Of a DNA stretch of 10,722 nucleotides, positions 5,626-10,722 are shown one piece after another. A model generated the notes under the pieces. It worked only from the letters and a program-made list of their open reading frames with translations, was not told the DNA's origin and made no database searches. The first letter of the stretch is position 1. Each line of letters starts with the position of its first letter. Both the position numbers and the translations under genes were made by a program. The stretch is from an uncultured Ignavibacteriota bacterium (lineage in GTDB: Bacteria > Bacteroidota > Ignavibacteria > Tepidaquicellales > Tepidaquicellaceae). The stretch is taken from assembly GCA_937983305.1 (NCBI GenBank), contig CALKAJ010000212.1:1-10722 (forward strand). Direction: 5' to 3'.

Positions 5626-5661
5626 TTAACCCCTATCATATACCTTTAAAAGTAAAAATTT

Positions 5662-6075
5662 ATGAAGTGCAAAGCCAAAACAAAGTCAGGGAAACGGTGC
5701 GGAATGTCAGCAATGAAAAATTCAGATTTCTGTTATATGCATAACCCCGAAACTCAACTCGAAGCCAAGAGTTTTCAACGAAAGGGCGGGAAGCATAAAG
5801 TATATGTAATCAATCCCGAAAATGTTGTTCAGGATAAAAGAATTAAATTTGATAATGCTACAGATGTAAGAGAATTTTTAACAGGAATGATAAACGATGT
5901 AATGCAGGGTAAAATTGATGTCAGGGTTTGCACTTCTATAAATTATTTGTTGAACACAGTTTTAAAAAGTTTAGAGATTTCAGAAATTGAAAAGAAGCTA
6001 AAGGAACTTGAAAATAAAGTTGGTATTGAATCCGATAATGAAGCGGATAACATTCTAAATTTCACTGGTTGGTAA
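5662..6075 (+). CDS. Small zinc-motif protein with helical C-terminus, 137 aa
   Basis: The N-terminus carries Cys3, Cys13, Cys24 and His27 in the pattern CKAKTKSGKRCGMSA...FCYMH, a compact C-x9-C-x10-C-x2-H zinc-binding motif seen in many small phage- and island-encoded proteins. A basic linker with KGGKHK follows (41-46). Residues about 65-121 are helical (NATDVREFLTGMINDVMQGKIDVRVCTSINYLLNTVLKSLE..., ending with a short coiled coil EIEKKLKELENKVG). Proteins with this combination recur in bacterial mobile regions without a proven role; a nucleic-acid-binding, terminase-small-subunit-like function is one possibility (inference from memory of the architecture). It starts 36 bp after the exported protein; no strong ribosome site is visible. 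Confidence 0.75.
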   Translation: MKCKAKTKSGKRCGMSAMKNSDFCYMHNPETQLEAKSFQRKGGKHKVYVINPENVVQDKRIKFDNATDVREFLTGMINDVMQGKIDVRVCTSINYLLNTVLKSLEISEIEKKLKELENKVGIESDNEADNILNFTGW

Positions 6076-6091
6076 ACTTAAAAAAAATAAA

Positions 6092-6298
6092 ATGGAATAT
6101 CTAACAAGAATAAAGCGGATTAAATCAAAGTTATATCGTAAGAATCCATATTCAATCCCGATAAAAATTTATGATAATCATAATAAAAAAATTATTGTCT
6201 TATTCAACGGGAAAGAAAAAATTTTCAACTCCGAGCAGGAATACAGCGAAGCGATTCCCAGCTATATTAAACCCGTCAAAATTGAAACTATCAATTGA
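6092..6298 (+). CDS. Hypothetical small basic protein, 68 aa
   Basis: Not recognised. The N-terminus is strongly basic (MEYLTRIKRIKSKLYRKNP). The middle has two likely beta strands (IPIKIYDNHNKKIIVLFNGKEKIF) and the C-terminus is less structured. No cysteine, no hydrophobic segment. It begins 16 nt after the zinc-motif gene, and its stop (6296-6298) overlaps a possible TTG start of the next small ORF. Supported mainly by protein-like composition and its place in a gapless series. Confidence 0.5.
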   Translation: MEYLTRIKRIKSKLYRKNPYSIPIKIYDNHNKKIIVLFNGKEKIFNSEQEYSEAIPSYIKPVKIETIN

Positions 6299-6441
6299 GT
6301 AGATTCAAAAAAATATTATTTGTAATTGATACGGTAAACGGTGAAATAACTTTCAACAGTCTAAATACTATTCCCGAAAGTGATTTAATTAAATGCATTG
6401 AGTTGTTAAAGAAAATGTTAAGACGTGGACTGGGAAAGTAA
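6295..6441 (+). CDS. Possible small protein with TTG start, 48 aa
   Basis: An open frame reading SRFKKILFVIDTVNGEITFN after the initiator, ending KMLRRGLGK. It looks protein-like: a strand-turn-strand (ILFVIDTVNGEITFN), then an amphipathic helix (ESDLIKCIELLKKMLRR). It fills the only gap in this end of the element, overlapping the previous stop by three bases (TTGA) and the next gene by 17. No ATG is available and no ribosome site is seen, so it could be a relic or a coupled reading frame. Confidence 0.4.
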   Translation: MSRFKKILFVIDTVNGEITFNSLNTIPESDLIKCIELLKKMLRRGLGK

Positions 6442-6964
6442 AATAACTGTAAAAAAAGGTAATATCGGAGAGAGCATAGTCAAAGGATTGCTTGAAAGAA
6501 AAGGTTATATCGTTTATACGCCAGATACGGAGGGTGCACACGCTTTTGATTTCATTGCAATAAAAGACAAAAAAACTGCATTAATTTTTGAAGTCAAATC
6601 AAAGTCGAAAAGAATATATTACGATGACGCTTCAATTGATTACGAAAACTTTAAAAAATATCTTGAATTTTCCAAAACTTACAAAATGCAATGCTTTGTT
6701 TTTTTTGTGGATTCCAGTTTGGGAGAAGTGTACGGGAATTACTTAAATGAATTATTGAAACCGTTTACCGATGTCAAAGGTAAAAAATATCCCAGTATTG
6801 AAAATAATAATAGAAGCATATATTTTCCGATGTCGAATATGCTAAGGAGAATATACACACTAAACAAAACAGAAACCGAGCAATTAAATTTTTATACATC
6901 AACTTCAAAACAATATGAATACAAAACAAATTATAACGCCAGATGTACGAAAGCAACTCTTTGA
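6425..6964 (+). CDS. PD-(D/E)XK-fold nuclease-like protein
   Basis: A 179-residue protein whose first 60 residues carry the restriction-endonuclease-like core: Glu16 in GESIVKGLLERKGY (helix 1), Asp42 in HAFDFIAI, and Glu56/Lys58 in FEVKSK, the order E...D...ExK of the fold. This is the arrangement of Holliday-junction resolvases, VRR-NUC-like and type II enzymes that cut DNA in a metal-dependent way. No partner methylase is present, so a stand-alone restriction system is unlikely; a resolvase, nicking or recombination role for the element is more natural, and an anti-phage role is possible. The C-terminal 60 residues are unfamiliar. The start is GTG, because no ATG precedes the core. It overlaps the 48-aa ORF by 17 nt and the next small ORF by 50 nt. 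Confidence 0.75.
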   Translation: MDWESKITVKKGNIGESIVKGLLERKGYIVYTPDTEGAHAFDFIAIKDKKTALIFEVKSKSKRIYYDDASIDYENFKKYLEFSKTYKMQCFVFFVDSSLGEVYGNYLNELLKPFTDVKGKKYPSIENNNRSIYFPMSNMLRRIYTLNKTETEQLNFYTSTSKQYEYKTNYNARCTKATL

Positions 6965-7079
6965 TAAGTTAGTTAAATTATCTGAGGGTAAAACTAAGCA
7001 AGCTACAAGAGCACAAAAGATATTAAACAAATTGAGAAAAATTCCCGAATACTCATATCTTTTTGAAAAAGTCTCTTAG
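6915..7079 (+). CDS. Small basic helical protein, 54 aa (hypothetical)
   Basis: An ATG frame overlapping the last 50 nt of the nuclease gene: MNTKQIITPDVRKQLFDKLV, then a lysine-rich helix KLSEGKTKQATRAQKILNKLRK, ending YSYLFEKVS. Two amphipathic helices and an excess of Lys/Arg make a small DNA- or RNA-binding protein conceivable. It is the last gene before the non-coding right end, and its stop lies inside the left arm of an 11-bp inverted repeat (7068-7078). No ribosome site is clear. Confidence 0.5.
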   Translation: MNTKQIITPDVRKQLFDKLVKLSEGKTKQATRAQKILNKLRKIPEYSYLFEKVS

Positions 7080-7120
7080 AATAGGTTTATTTTGCGTTTA
7101 GGTGCGATGTAAGAGACTTT
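7068..7120 (+). terminator. 11-bp inverted repeat ending the element's gene series
   Basis: AAAGTCTCTTA (7068-7078) and TAAGAGACTTT (7110-7120) are perfect complements around a 31-nt loop, and the left arm holds the stop codon of the last ORF. A T tract after the right arm is absent, so classic intrinsic termination is uncertain. A further GTCTC at 7159-7163 repeats part of the arm. Confidence 0.4.
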
Positions 7121-7409
7121 AATAATTTCTTTGATGTTTTAGACTAATTAATTCTAAGCGTCTCAAAACCCCGTTAATTTTTACCCTTTTAATTTATGGT
7201 ATTATATCAGTATTGATTGTTTATTTTGATACCTTTATTTTGTGTGTATGTTAAATAAAAAAACATCAAAAAAAAGATTCAAAAAAGCTATTACCAAAGT
7301 TATTACCAATTTACTCAAAAATGGTAAAAAGTTTGTTAGCTGAGTTTCAAAGTTCTTTGTAATAGTTTTCATTTTAATAATTGAAAAGAAACCCGTAAGT
7401 TATTTATTT
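7080..7409. other. Non-coding right end of the element (attP arm region)
   Basis: No gene is supported in these 330 bp on either strand. It is very AT-rich and holds motifs shared with the left end: TTTGATGTTTTAGA (7130-7143), ATTTTGATAC (7223-7232), AAACATCAAA (7261-7270, inverted relative to the left copy) and TATTAC at 7289-7294 and 7301-7306 with 12-bp pitch. These are candidate integrase arm sites. Confidence 0.5.
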
Positions 7410-7520
7410 TTCAGAAGCTAATAAACTAATGCATTGAAAATATAATAAATTATCAATAACTTTGTATAAGTTCGGGGTGTGGCGCAGTTGGCTAGCGCAC
7501 CTGAATGGGGTTCAGGGGGT
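7410..7520. repeat. Right direct repeat (attR) of the integrated element
   Basis: Second copy of the block at 1679-1789. It carries the QKLIN-stop tail of the thioredoxin gene with ATA in place of ATT (both Ile), the tRNA promoter and the first 48 nt of tRNA-Pro, and continues directly into the tRNA 3' part, so the gene is whole here. Confidence 0.93.
7434..7464 (+). promoter_or_regulatory. Element-carried promoter of tRNA-Pro
   Basis: TTGAAA from 7434 and TAACTTTG at 7457-7464, with 20 nt between TTG and TAnnTTTG. The last base of the second box is 8 nt before the tRNA 5' end, so the primary transcript would have almost no leader. Confidence 0.65.
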
Positions 7521-7546
7521 CGGAAGTTCGAGTCTTCTCACCCCGA
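7473..7546 (+). tRNA. tRNA-Pro (anticodon GGG)
   Basis: A 74-nt cloverleaf: acceptor CGGGGTG pairs perfectly with CACCCCG, the D arm is GCGC/GCGC, the anticodon arm CCTGA/TCAGG holds loop ATGGGGT (anticodon GGG), and the T arm GGAAG-TTCGAGT-CTTCT has one G-T pair. The discriminator is A, as usual for tRNA-Pro, and CCA is not encoded. The 5' 48 nt come from the integrated element and the 3' 26 nt from the chromosome (or the junction lies a little earlier, inside the identical block). Confidence 0.97.
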
Positions 7547-7559
7547 CGAGCTTAAAAAG

Positions 7560-7588
7560 AAAACCGCAAAAGAAATGCGGTTTTTTTT
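7560..7588 (+). terminator. Intrinsic terminator after tRNA-Pro
   Basis: CCGCA (7564-7568) pairs with TGCGG (7576-7580) around AAAGAAA, the stem is extended by four A-T pairs, and eight T follow. A textbook terminator 14 nt after the tRNA end. No gene is seen from here to 7826 apart from the promoter-like boxes near 7715. Confidence 0.9.
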
Positions 7589-7714
7589 ATTATATATTCT
7601 TGAATGTTGCAGAAAATCCAATCTTCACATTATAACTTCTCATAAAACCAAATTTAAAGGTATCGTTCTCATTAAAGTTGAAAAGCAAAGGACTCAATTA
7701 AAAATAAATTAGTC

Positions 7715-7744
7715 TTGACTTTTAAGCCTTTTTTTTATTATATT
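7715..7744 (+). promoter_or_regulatory. Candidate promoter of otsAB
   Basis: TTGACT at 7715-7720 followed after 18 nt by TATATT at 7739-7744 (or TTATAT after 17 nt). TATATTTT at 7739 also matches seven of eight bases of TAnnTTTG at 21-nt spacing from TTG. It gives a leader of roughly 75 nt before the ATG. Confidence 0.45.
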
Positions 7745-7826
7745 TTAATGTGCCCACTTTTCTGCTATAATTTTTAATCTCCAGGGATTACGAAAAAGTA
7801 TTTTTACGAATCAAAAAACATTAAAA

Positions 7827-10031
7827 ATGAGACTATTAATTATATCAAACAGACTACCAATAACATTAACTGAAGTAAACGGAAATTATCTTATGCACGA
7901 AAGCCCGGGTGGCTTAGCAACCGGTATTAGTTCTTATTTATCAAGCCTGAAAGAAGCTTCGAAAAAAGATATTGAATCCGCGTGGATTGGCTGGCCCGGC
8001 TTAGAAATCCCAACTGAATCAAAAGCGAAAATCGATTTAGAATTTTCAGAAAAGAAAATTTTTCCGGTCTATTTACAAAAAAAAATAATGGATAAGTTTT
8101 ATCTCGGATTTTGCAATAAAACAATATGGCCTCTTTTTCATTATTTTCCCGTTTATTCTGTCTATGAAAACGAAATGTGGAAAACTTATAAATATGTTAA
8201 TGAAAAATTTTTTGACATAGTTAGCGGAGTTATTAAGAAAAACGATATTGTATGGATTCATGATTATCATTTAATGCTGCTTCCGAAAATGCTTAAGAAG
8301 AAATTTCCTGATTCAAAAATTGGTTTTTTTCTGCATATTCCGTTTCCTCACTATGAGATTTTCAGACTATTGCCGCCTGAATGGAGGGTGGAAATTCTTG
8401 AAGGTATTTTAGGCGCCGATTTAATTGGTTTCCATACTCACGACTACACAAAGTATTTTCTCGGCTGTGTGTTAAGATTGCTGGGAGAAGATAATAATTT
8501 TGGGGAAATTACATTAAAGGATAGAATTATAAGGGCTGATACTTTTCCGATGGGCATAGATTTTTGCAATTTTGAAAAACGTACGAATTCAAAAAGTGTT
8601 AAGTTAGAAATTAAACACATTAAAGAAAATTTAAAAAACCAAAAATTAATTTTATCCATAGACAGGCTGGACTATACAAAGGGAATTAAAAAAAGACTGG
8701 AAGGTTATCAAAGATTTTTGGAAGAGAATAAGCAATGGAGGGAAAAAGTTTCAATGCTGGCGGTAATTGTACCTTCAAGAATCGGCGTTGATAAATATAA
8801 TGAAATGAAAAAAAGTATTGATGAACTTATAGGAAAAATTAACGGTACATTTGGTAATATTAACTGGAGTCCGATTATTTATCAATATAAAAACCTTCCG
8901 GCAGATAAATTATCCGCATTATACAAGATTAGCGATGTTGCTCTGATTACACCGCTTAGAGACGGGATGAATTTAATAGCGAAAGAATACCTAGCGAGTA
9001 AAACTGATAACAAAGGTGTACTAATTTTAAGTGAAATGGCAGGAGCATCAAAAGAACTTGGCGAAGCAATTATAATCAATCCAAATCACATTGAAAATAT
9101 TGCGGAATCCATAAAAATCGCACTTGAAATGGATGAGAATGAACAGATTAGAATTAATAAAGATATGAGAGCAAGATTAAAAATTAATTCAGTTGAAAAC
9201 TGGGCATTTAATTTTATTTCTTCTGTAATACAGATAAAAGCAAAACAAAACACTTTTGACAAAAAATTAATTGATGATGAAATAAAAACAGATCTCTTAA
9301 AGAGTTTTCGTAAATCCGGAAAGAAAATTATTTTTCTCGATTATGACGGAACCTTAGTTCCCTTCAAAAATGAGCCTGCATTGGCTGCTCCGGATTCAGA
9401 GCTTATGAATATTCTCGAAAATATTTCCAAAATTAAAGGTGTACATTTAGTAATTATCAGCGGCAGGGATAAAGACTTCTTAGATGAACATATGTGGAAA
9501 TTAAATGCCGGTTTTGTTGCAGAGCATGGTGTCTGGATTAAGAAAAGAGGAAAAAAATGGAGATTGATGAAACAAATGGATAATTCATGGAAAATTCAGC
9601 TAAGACCTATTTTAAAGAAGTATTCCGATATGTTATCCGGTTCTTTCATTGAGGAAAAAAGTCATTCACTTGTATGGCATTATAGAAAATCCGATACTTT
9701 ACACGGAGAAAAAATGGCTAATGACTTACTTGATAATCTTATTAATGCTACTGCAAATATGGATGTACAGGTTATGCCGGGCAAAAAAACTGTAGAAATC
9801 AGAAACATGGGTGTAAATAAAGGTACGGCGGTACTTAGCTTTCATCCTTCAGAAAATTATGATTTTATTTTATCAATTGGAGATGATTGGACAGATGAAG
9901 ATATGTTTAAAGCATTACCTGCAAATGCATATACTATTAAAGTTGGAATGGCTAAATCATACTCAAGATTTAATCTGCACAATTATTCTGAAGTAAGAAA
10001 TCTTTTATTGGAGATTATTAATGAAAAATAA
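7827..10031 (+). CDS. otsAB: Bifunctional trehalose-6-phosphate synthase/phosphatase
   Basis: A 734-residue fusion making trehalose from UDP-glucose and glucose-6-phosphate. Residues 1-470 are a GT20 synthase: SNRLP (Arg9), GGLATG (28-33), IWPLFHY (100-106), HDYHL (Asp146), FFLHIPFP (His170), RLDYTKG (Arg280, Lys285) and DGMNLIAKE (Asp379-Glu387), all substrate-contact motifs of OtsA. Residues about 490-734 are a HAD phosphatase (OtsB): nucleophile Asp505 and acid Asp507 in DYDGT, SGRD (545-548), the lysine in PGKKTVEIR, and GDDWTDED (685-692). Both active sites look intact, so one cytosolic enzyme performs both steps. The gene follows the terminator after tRNA-Pro. Its 3' end overlaps the next gene by 11 nt, implying a shared transcript. 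Trehalose here would serve osmotic or desiccation protection, as usual. Confidence 0.97.
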   Translation: MRLLIISNRLPITLTEVNGNYLMHESPGGLATGISSYLSSLKEASKKDIESAWIGWPGLEIPTESKAKIDLEFSEKKIFPVYLQKKIMDKFYLGFCNKTIWPLFHYFPVYSVYENEMWKTYKYVNEKFFDIVSGVIKKNDIVWIHDYHLMLLPKMLKKKFPDSKIGFFLHIPFPHYEIFRLLPPEWRVEILEGILGADLIGFHTHDYTKYFLGCVLRLLGEDNNFGEITLKDRIIRADTFPMGIDFCNFEKRTNSKSVKLEIKHIKENLKNQKLILSIDRLDYTKGIKKRLEGYQRFLEENKQWREKVSMLAVIVPSRIGVDKYNEMKKSIDELIGKINGTFGNINWSPIIYQYKNLPADKLSALYKISDVALITPLRDGMNLIAKEYLASKTDNKGVLILSEMAGASKELGEAIIINPNHIENIAESIKIALEMDENEQIRINKDMRARLKINSVENWAFNFISSVIQIKAKQNTFDKKLIDDEIKTDLLKSFRKSGKKIIFLDYDGTLVPFKNEPALAAPDSELMNILENISKIKGVHLVIISGRDKDFLDEHMWKLNAGFVAEHGVWIKKRGKKWRLMKQMDNSWKIQLRPILKKYSDMLSGSFIEEKSHSLVWHYRKSDTLHGEKMANDLLDNLINATANMDVQVMPGKKTVEIRNMGVNKGTAVLSFHPSENYDFILSIGDDWTDEDMFKALPANAYTIKVGMAKSYSRFNLHNYSEVRNLLLEIINEK

Positions 10032-10668
10032 ATCTTTTAAATTTTATCTGGAATATTATCTCCCCGTTTTAATTGGGAGAAAAGCCTCTAATATTTATGA
10101 GTTAATAGAAGGTATAAAAGCAGTTCCTGCAGCATCAATTTATTATCATACTCATAAATTTTTAAAACAGCATCGTTATTTGGTTCCGGAACCACCCAAT
10201 GATTTTGCATATTGGATTAGAAATGTATTAACACAACCCAAACTCAGTGAAATGATTGCAGGAATTAATATTGCCGGATATAATAATCTTGAAGACCTGA
10301 GAAAGAAAATGCTGGAAATTTTTAACAGCAATGGCATTGCGGGTTACGAAATAAACTGCCTGAAAGGTTTTGAATTTCAATTTATGTCATGTAAAACTTT
10401 TTGGTTTAAATATAAGTATGAACCGGTGAATTTAAAAGAATTTTATGAGATATTAAAAAAGATTGATATCAGCGTTTTCTATGCAAGTATTTTTAGTTCA
10501 AAATTGAGAAGAGGAAAGCAGAAAAATGATTTTTCCGAATGGTTTGATACTATCGGAGAAACAGAACTTTCAGAGCAAGTCACAAGAATTGATCCTTATA
10601 CCCTTACGCTTGAAGGATTAAGGAAGAAAATATTAAATTTGATTTTAAAATATGTTAAACATAAATAA
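10021..10668 (+). CDS. DUF5752-like protein coupled to trehalose synthesis
   Basis: A 215-residue soluble protein whose sequence (IYYHTHKFL at 40-48, PNDFAYWIRNVL at 59-70, FEFQFMSCKTFWF near 117-129) resembles the DUF5752 family as I recall it; no biochemical role is established. It is visibly built from two related halves: residues 36-101 and 147-211 share NDFxxW, LSE and LRKK at matching spacing. It has no signal peptide or membrane segment. Its ATG lies inside the last codons of otsAB (11-nt overlap), so the two are translationally coupled. A regulatory, stabilising or polysaccharide-linked role in trehalose metabolism is a fair inference but unproven. It ends 8 nt before the adapter, so any downstream operon partner is missing from the contig. 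Confidence 0.8.
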   Translation: MKNKSFKFYLEYYLPVLIGRKASNIYELIEGIKAVPAASIYYHTHKFLKQHRYLVPEPPNDFAYWIRNVLTQPKLSEMIAGINIAGYNNLEDLRKKMLEIFNSNGIAGYEINCLKGFEFQFMSCKTFWFKYKYEPVNLKEFYEILKKIDISVFYASIFSSKLRRGKQKNDFSEWFDTIGETELSEQVTRIDPYTLTLEGLRKKILNLILKYVKHK

Positions 10669-10676
10669 TTATATTG

Positions 10677-10722
10677 AGATCGGAAGAGCACACGTCTGAA
10701 CTCCAGTCACGAATCACCATCT
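10677..10722 (+). other. Illumina TruSeq P7/index adapter (artefact)
   Basis: AGATCGGAAGAGC and the rest of the TruSeq read-2 adapter to CTCCAGTCAC, then an 8-base index GAATCACC (10711-10718) and ATCT, the start of the next adapter part. Library sequence, not genome. Confidence 0.98.

Larger units (their letters stand above)
1790..7520 (+). mobile_element. Integrative element in tRNA-Pro (integrase, iteron origin, Rep-like gene)
   Basis: The element is defined by the direct repeats at 1679-1789 and 7410-7520, which split tRNA-Pro(GGG); the offset gives a unit of 5731 bp. It encodes a tyrosine integrase beside attL, an array of tandem repeats resembling a plasmid origin, a ribbon-helix-helix protein, a probable winged-helix initiator, and a run of small unknown proteins ending with a PD-(D/E)XK nuclease. 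All genes are on one strand. No capsid, terminase large subunit, portal, Zot-like ATPase, relaxase or type IV secretion gene is recognisable, so it looks like an integrative plasmid, satellite or mobilisable island rather than a complete phage. Its coordinates can be shifted anywhere within the repeat without changing the content. Confidence 0.9.

Noticed and set aside
5662..6075. Firm call of a phage terminase small subunit for the zinc-motif protein
   Set aside because: Only the Cys3His motif and a helical tail support it, and no large subunit lies nearby.
6774..6956. Minus-strand 60-aa hydrophobic frame under the nuclease gene
   Set aside because: Antisense of AT-rich coding DNA yields Phe/Tyr/Ile-rich frames by chance; no supporting start signal.
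1790..7520. Complete filamentous or tailed prophage
   Set aside because: No Zot-like ATPase, coat, portal, terminase large subunit or tail gene can be recognised in any frame.
7479..7712. 77-aa open frame starting MAQLASAPEWGSGG
   Set aside because: It starts inside tRNA-Pro, reads through the terminator and is the well-known spurious translation of a tRNA gene.

Overview
The window is one AT-rich contig whose two ends are Illumina library adapter (1-49 and 10677-10722), so about 10.63 kb is biological. The likely source is a member of the Bacteroidota/Chlorobi/Ignavibacteria group. That placement rests on three things: a fused trehalose-6-phosphate synthase/phosphatase followed by a DUF5752-like protein, a pair of secreted thioredoxin-fold proteins, and two promoters of the Bacteroidota form (TTG, 20 nt, TAnnTTTG). 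It is an inference from gene content; no phylogeny was run.

Layout. Left chromosomal flank (50-1741): an alkyl-DNA repair methyltransferase, then two exported thioredoxin-fold proteins in tandem, then the start of a tRNA-Pro locus. Integrated element (about 1790-7520, 5731 bp): it sits inside tRNA-Pro(GGG) between two copies of a roughly 110-bp direct repeat. From left to right it holds a tyrosine integrase, a 55-codon coiled-coil ORF, an origin-like region of tandem repeats, a ribbon-helix-helix protein, a probable winged-helix replication initiator, a helical protein of unknown function, an exported beta-rich protein, a small zinc-motif protein, two very small ORFs, a PD-(D/E)XK nuclease and a last small ORF. 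All are on the + strand and tightly packed. Right flank (7473-10676): the complete tRNA-Pro, a strong terminator, then otsAB and the DUF5752-like gene, which overlap.

How it works together. The integrase recombined within the 5' half of tRNA-Pro. The element carries its own copy of the tRNA promoter and first 48 nt, so the gene is rebuilt at the right junction (attR). The left junction (attL) keeps the native promoter and a tRNA 5' half that now runs into element DNA. Most known tRNA-targeting elements restore the 3' end, so this polarity is uncommon. The carried repeat also includes the tail of the neighbouring thioredoxin gene with one synonymous difference, which suggests earlier residence at the same locus in a relative.

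Between integrase and initiator lie six ATGTCAACT iterons at 12-bp pitch, five AT-rich TAATAt(t/c)ACT units at 13-bp pitch, a perfect hairpin and paired direct-repeat boxes. This is the layout expected of an iteron-type replication origin with an unwinding element. With no capsid, packaging, relaxase or conjugation gene recognised, the element is best described as a small integrative plasmid or satellite of an unrecognised family.
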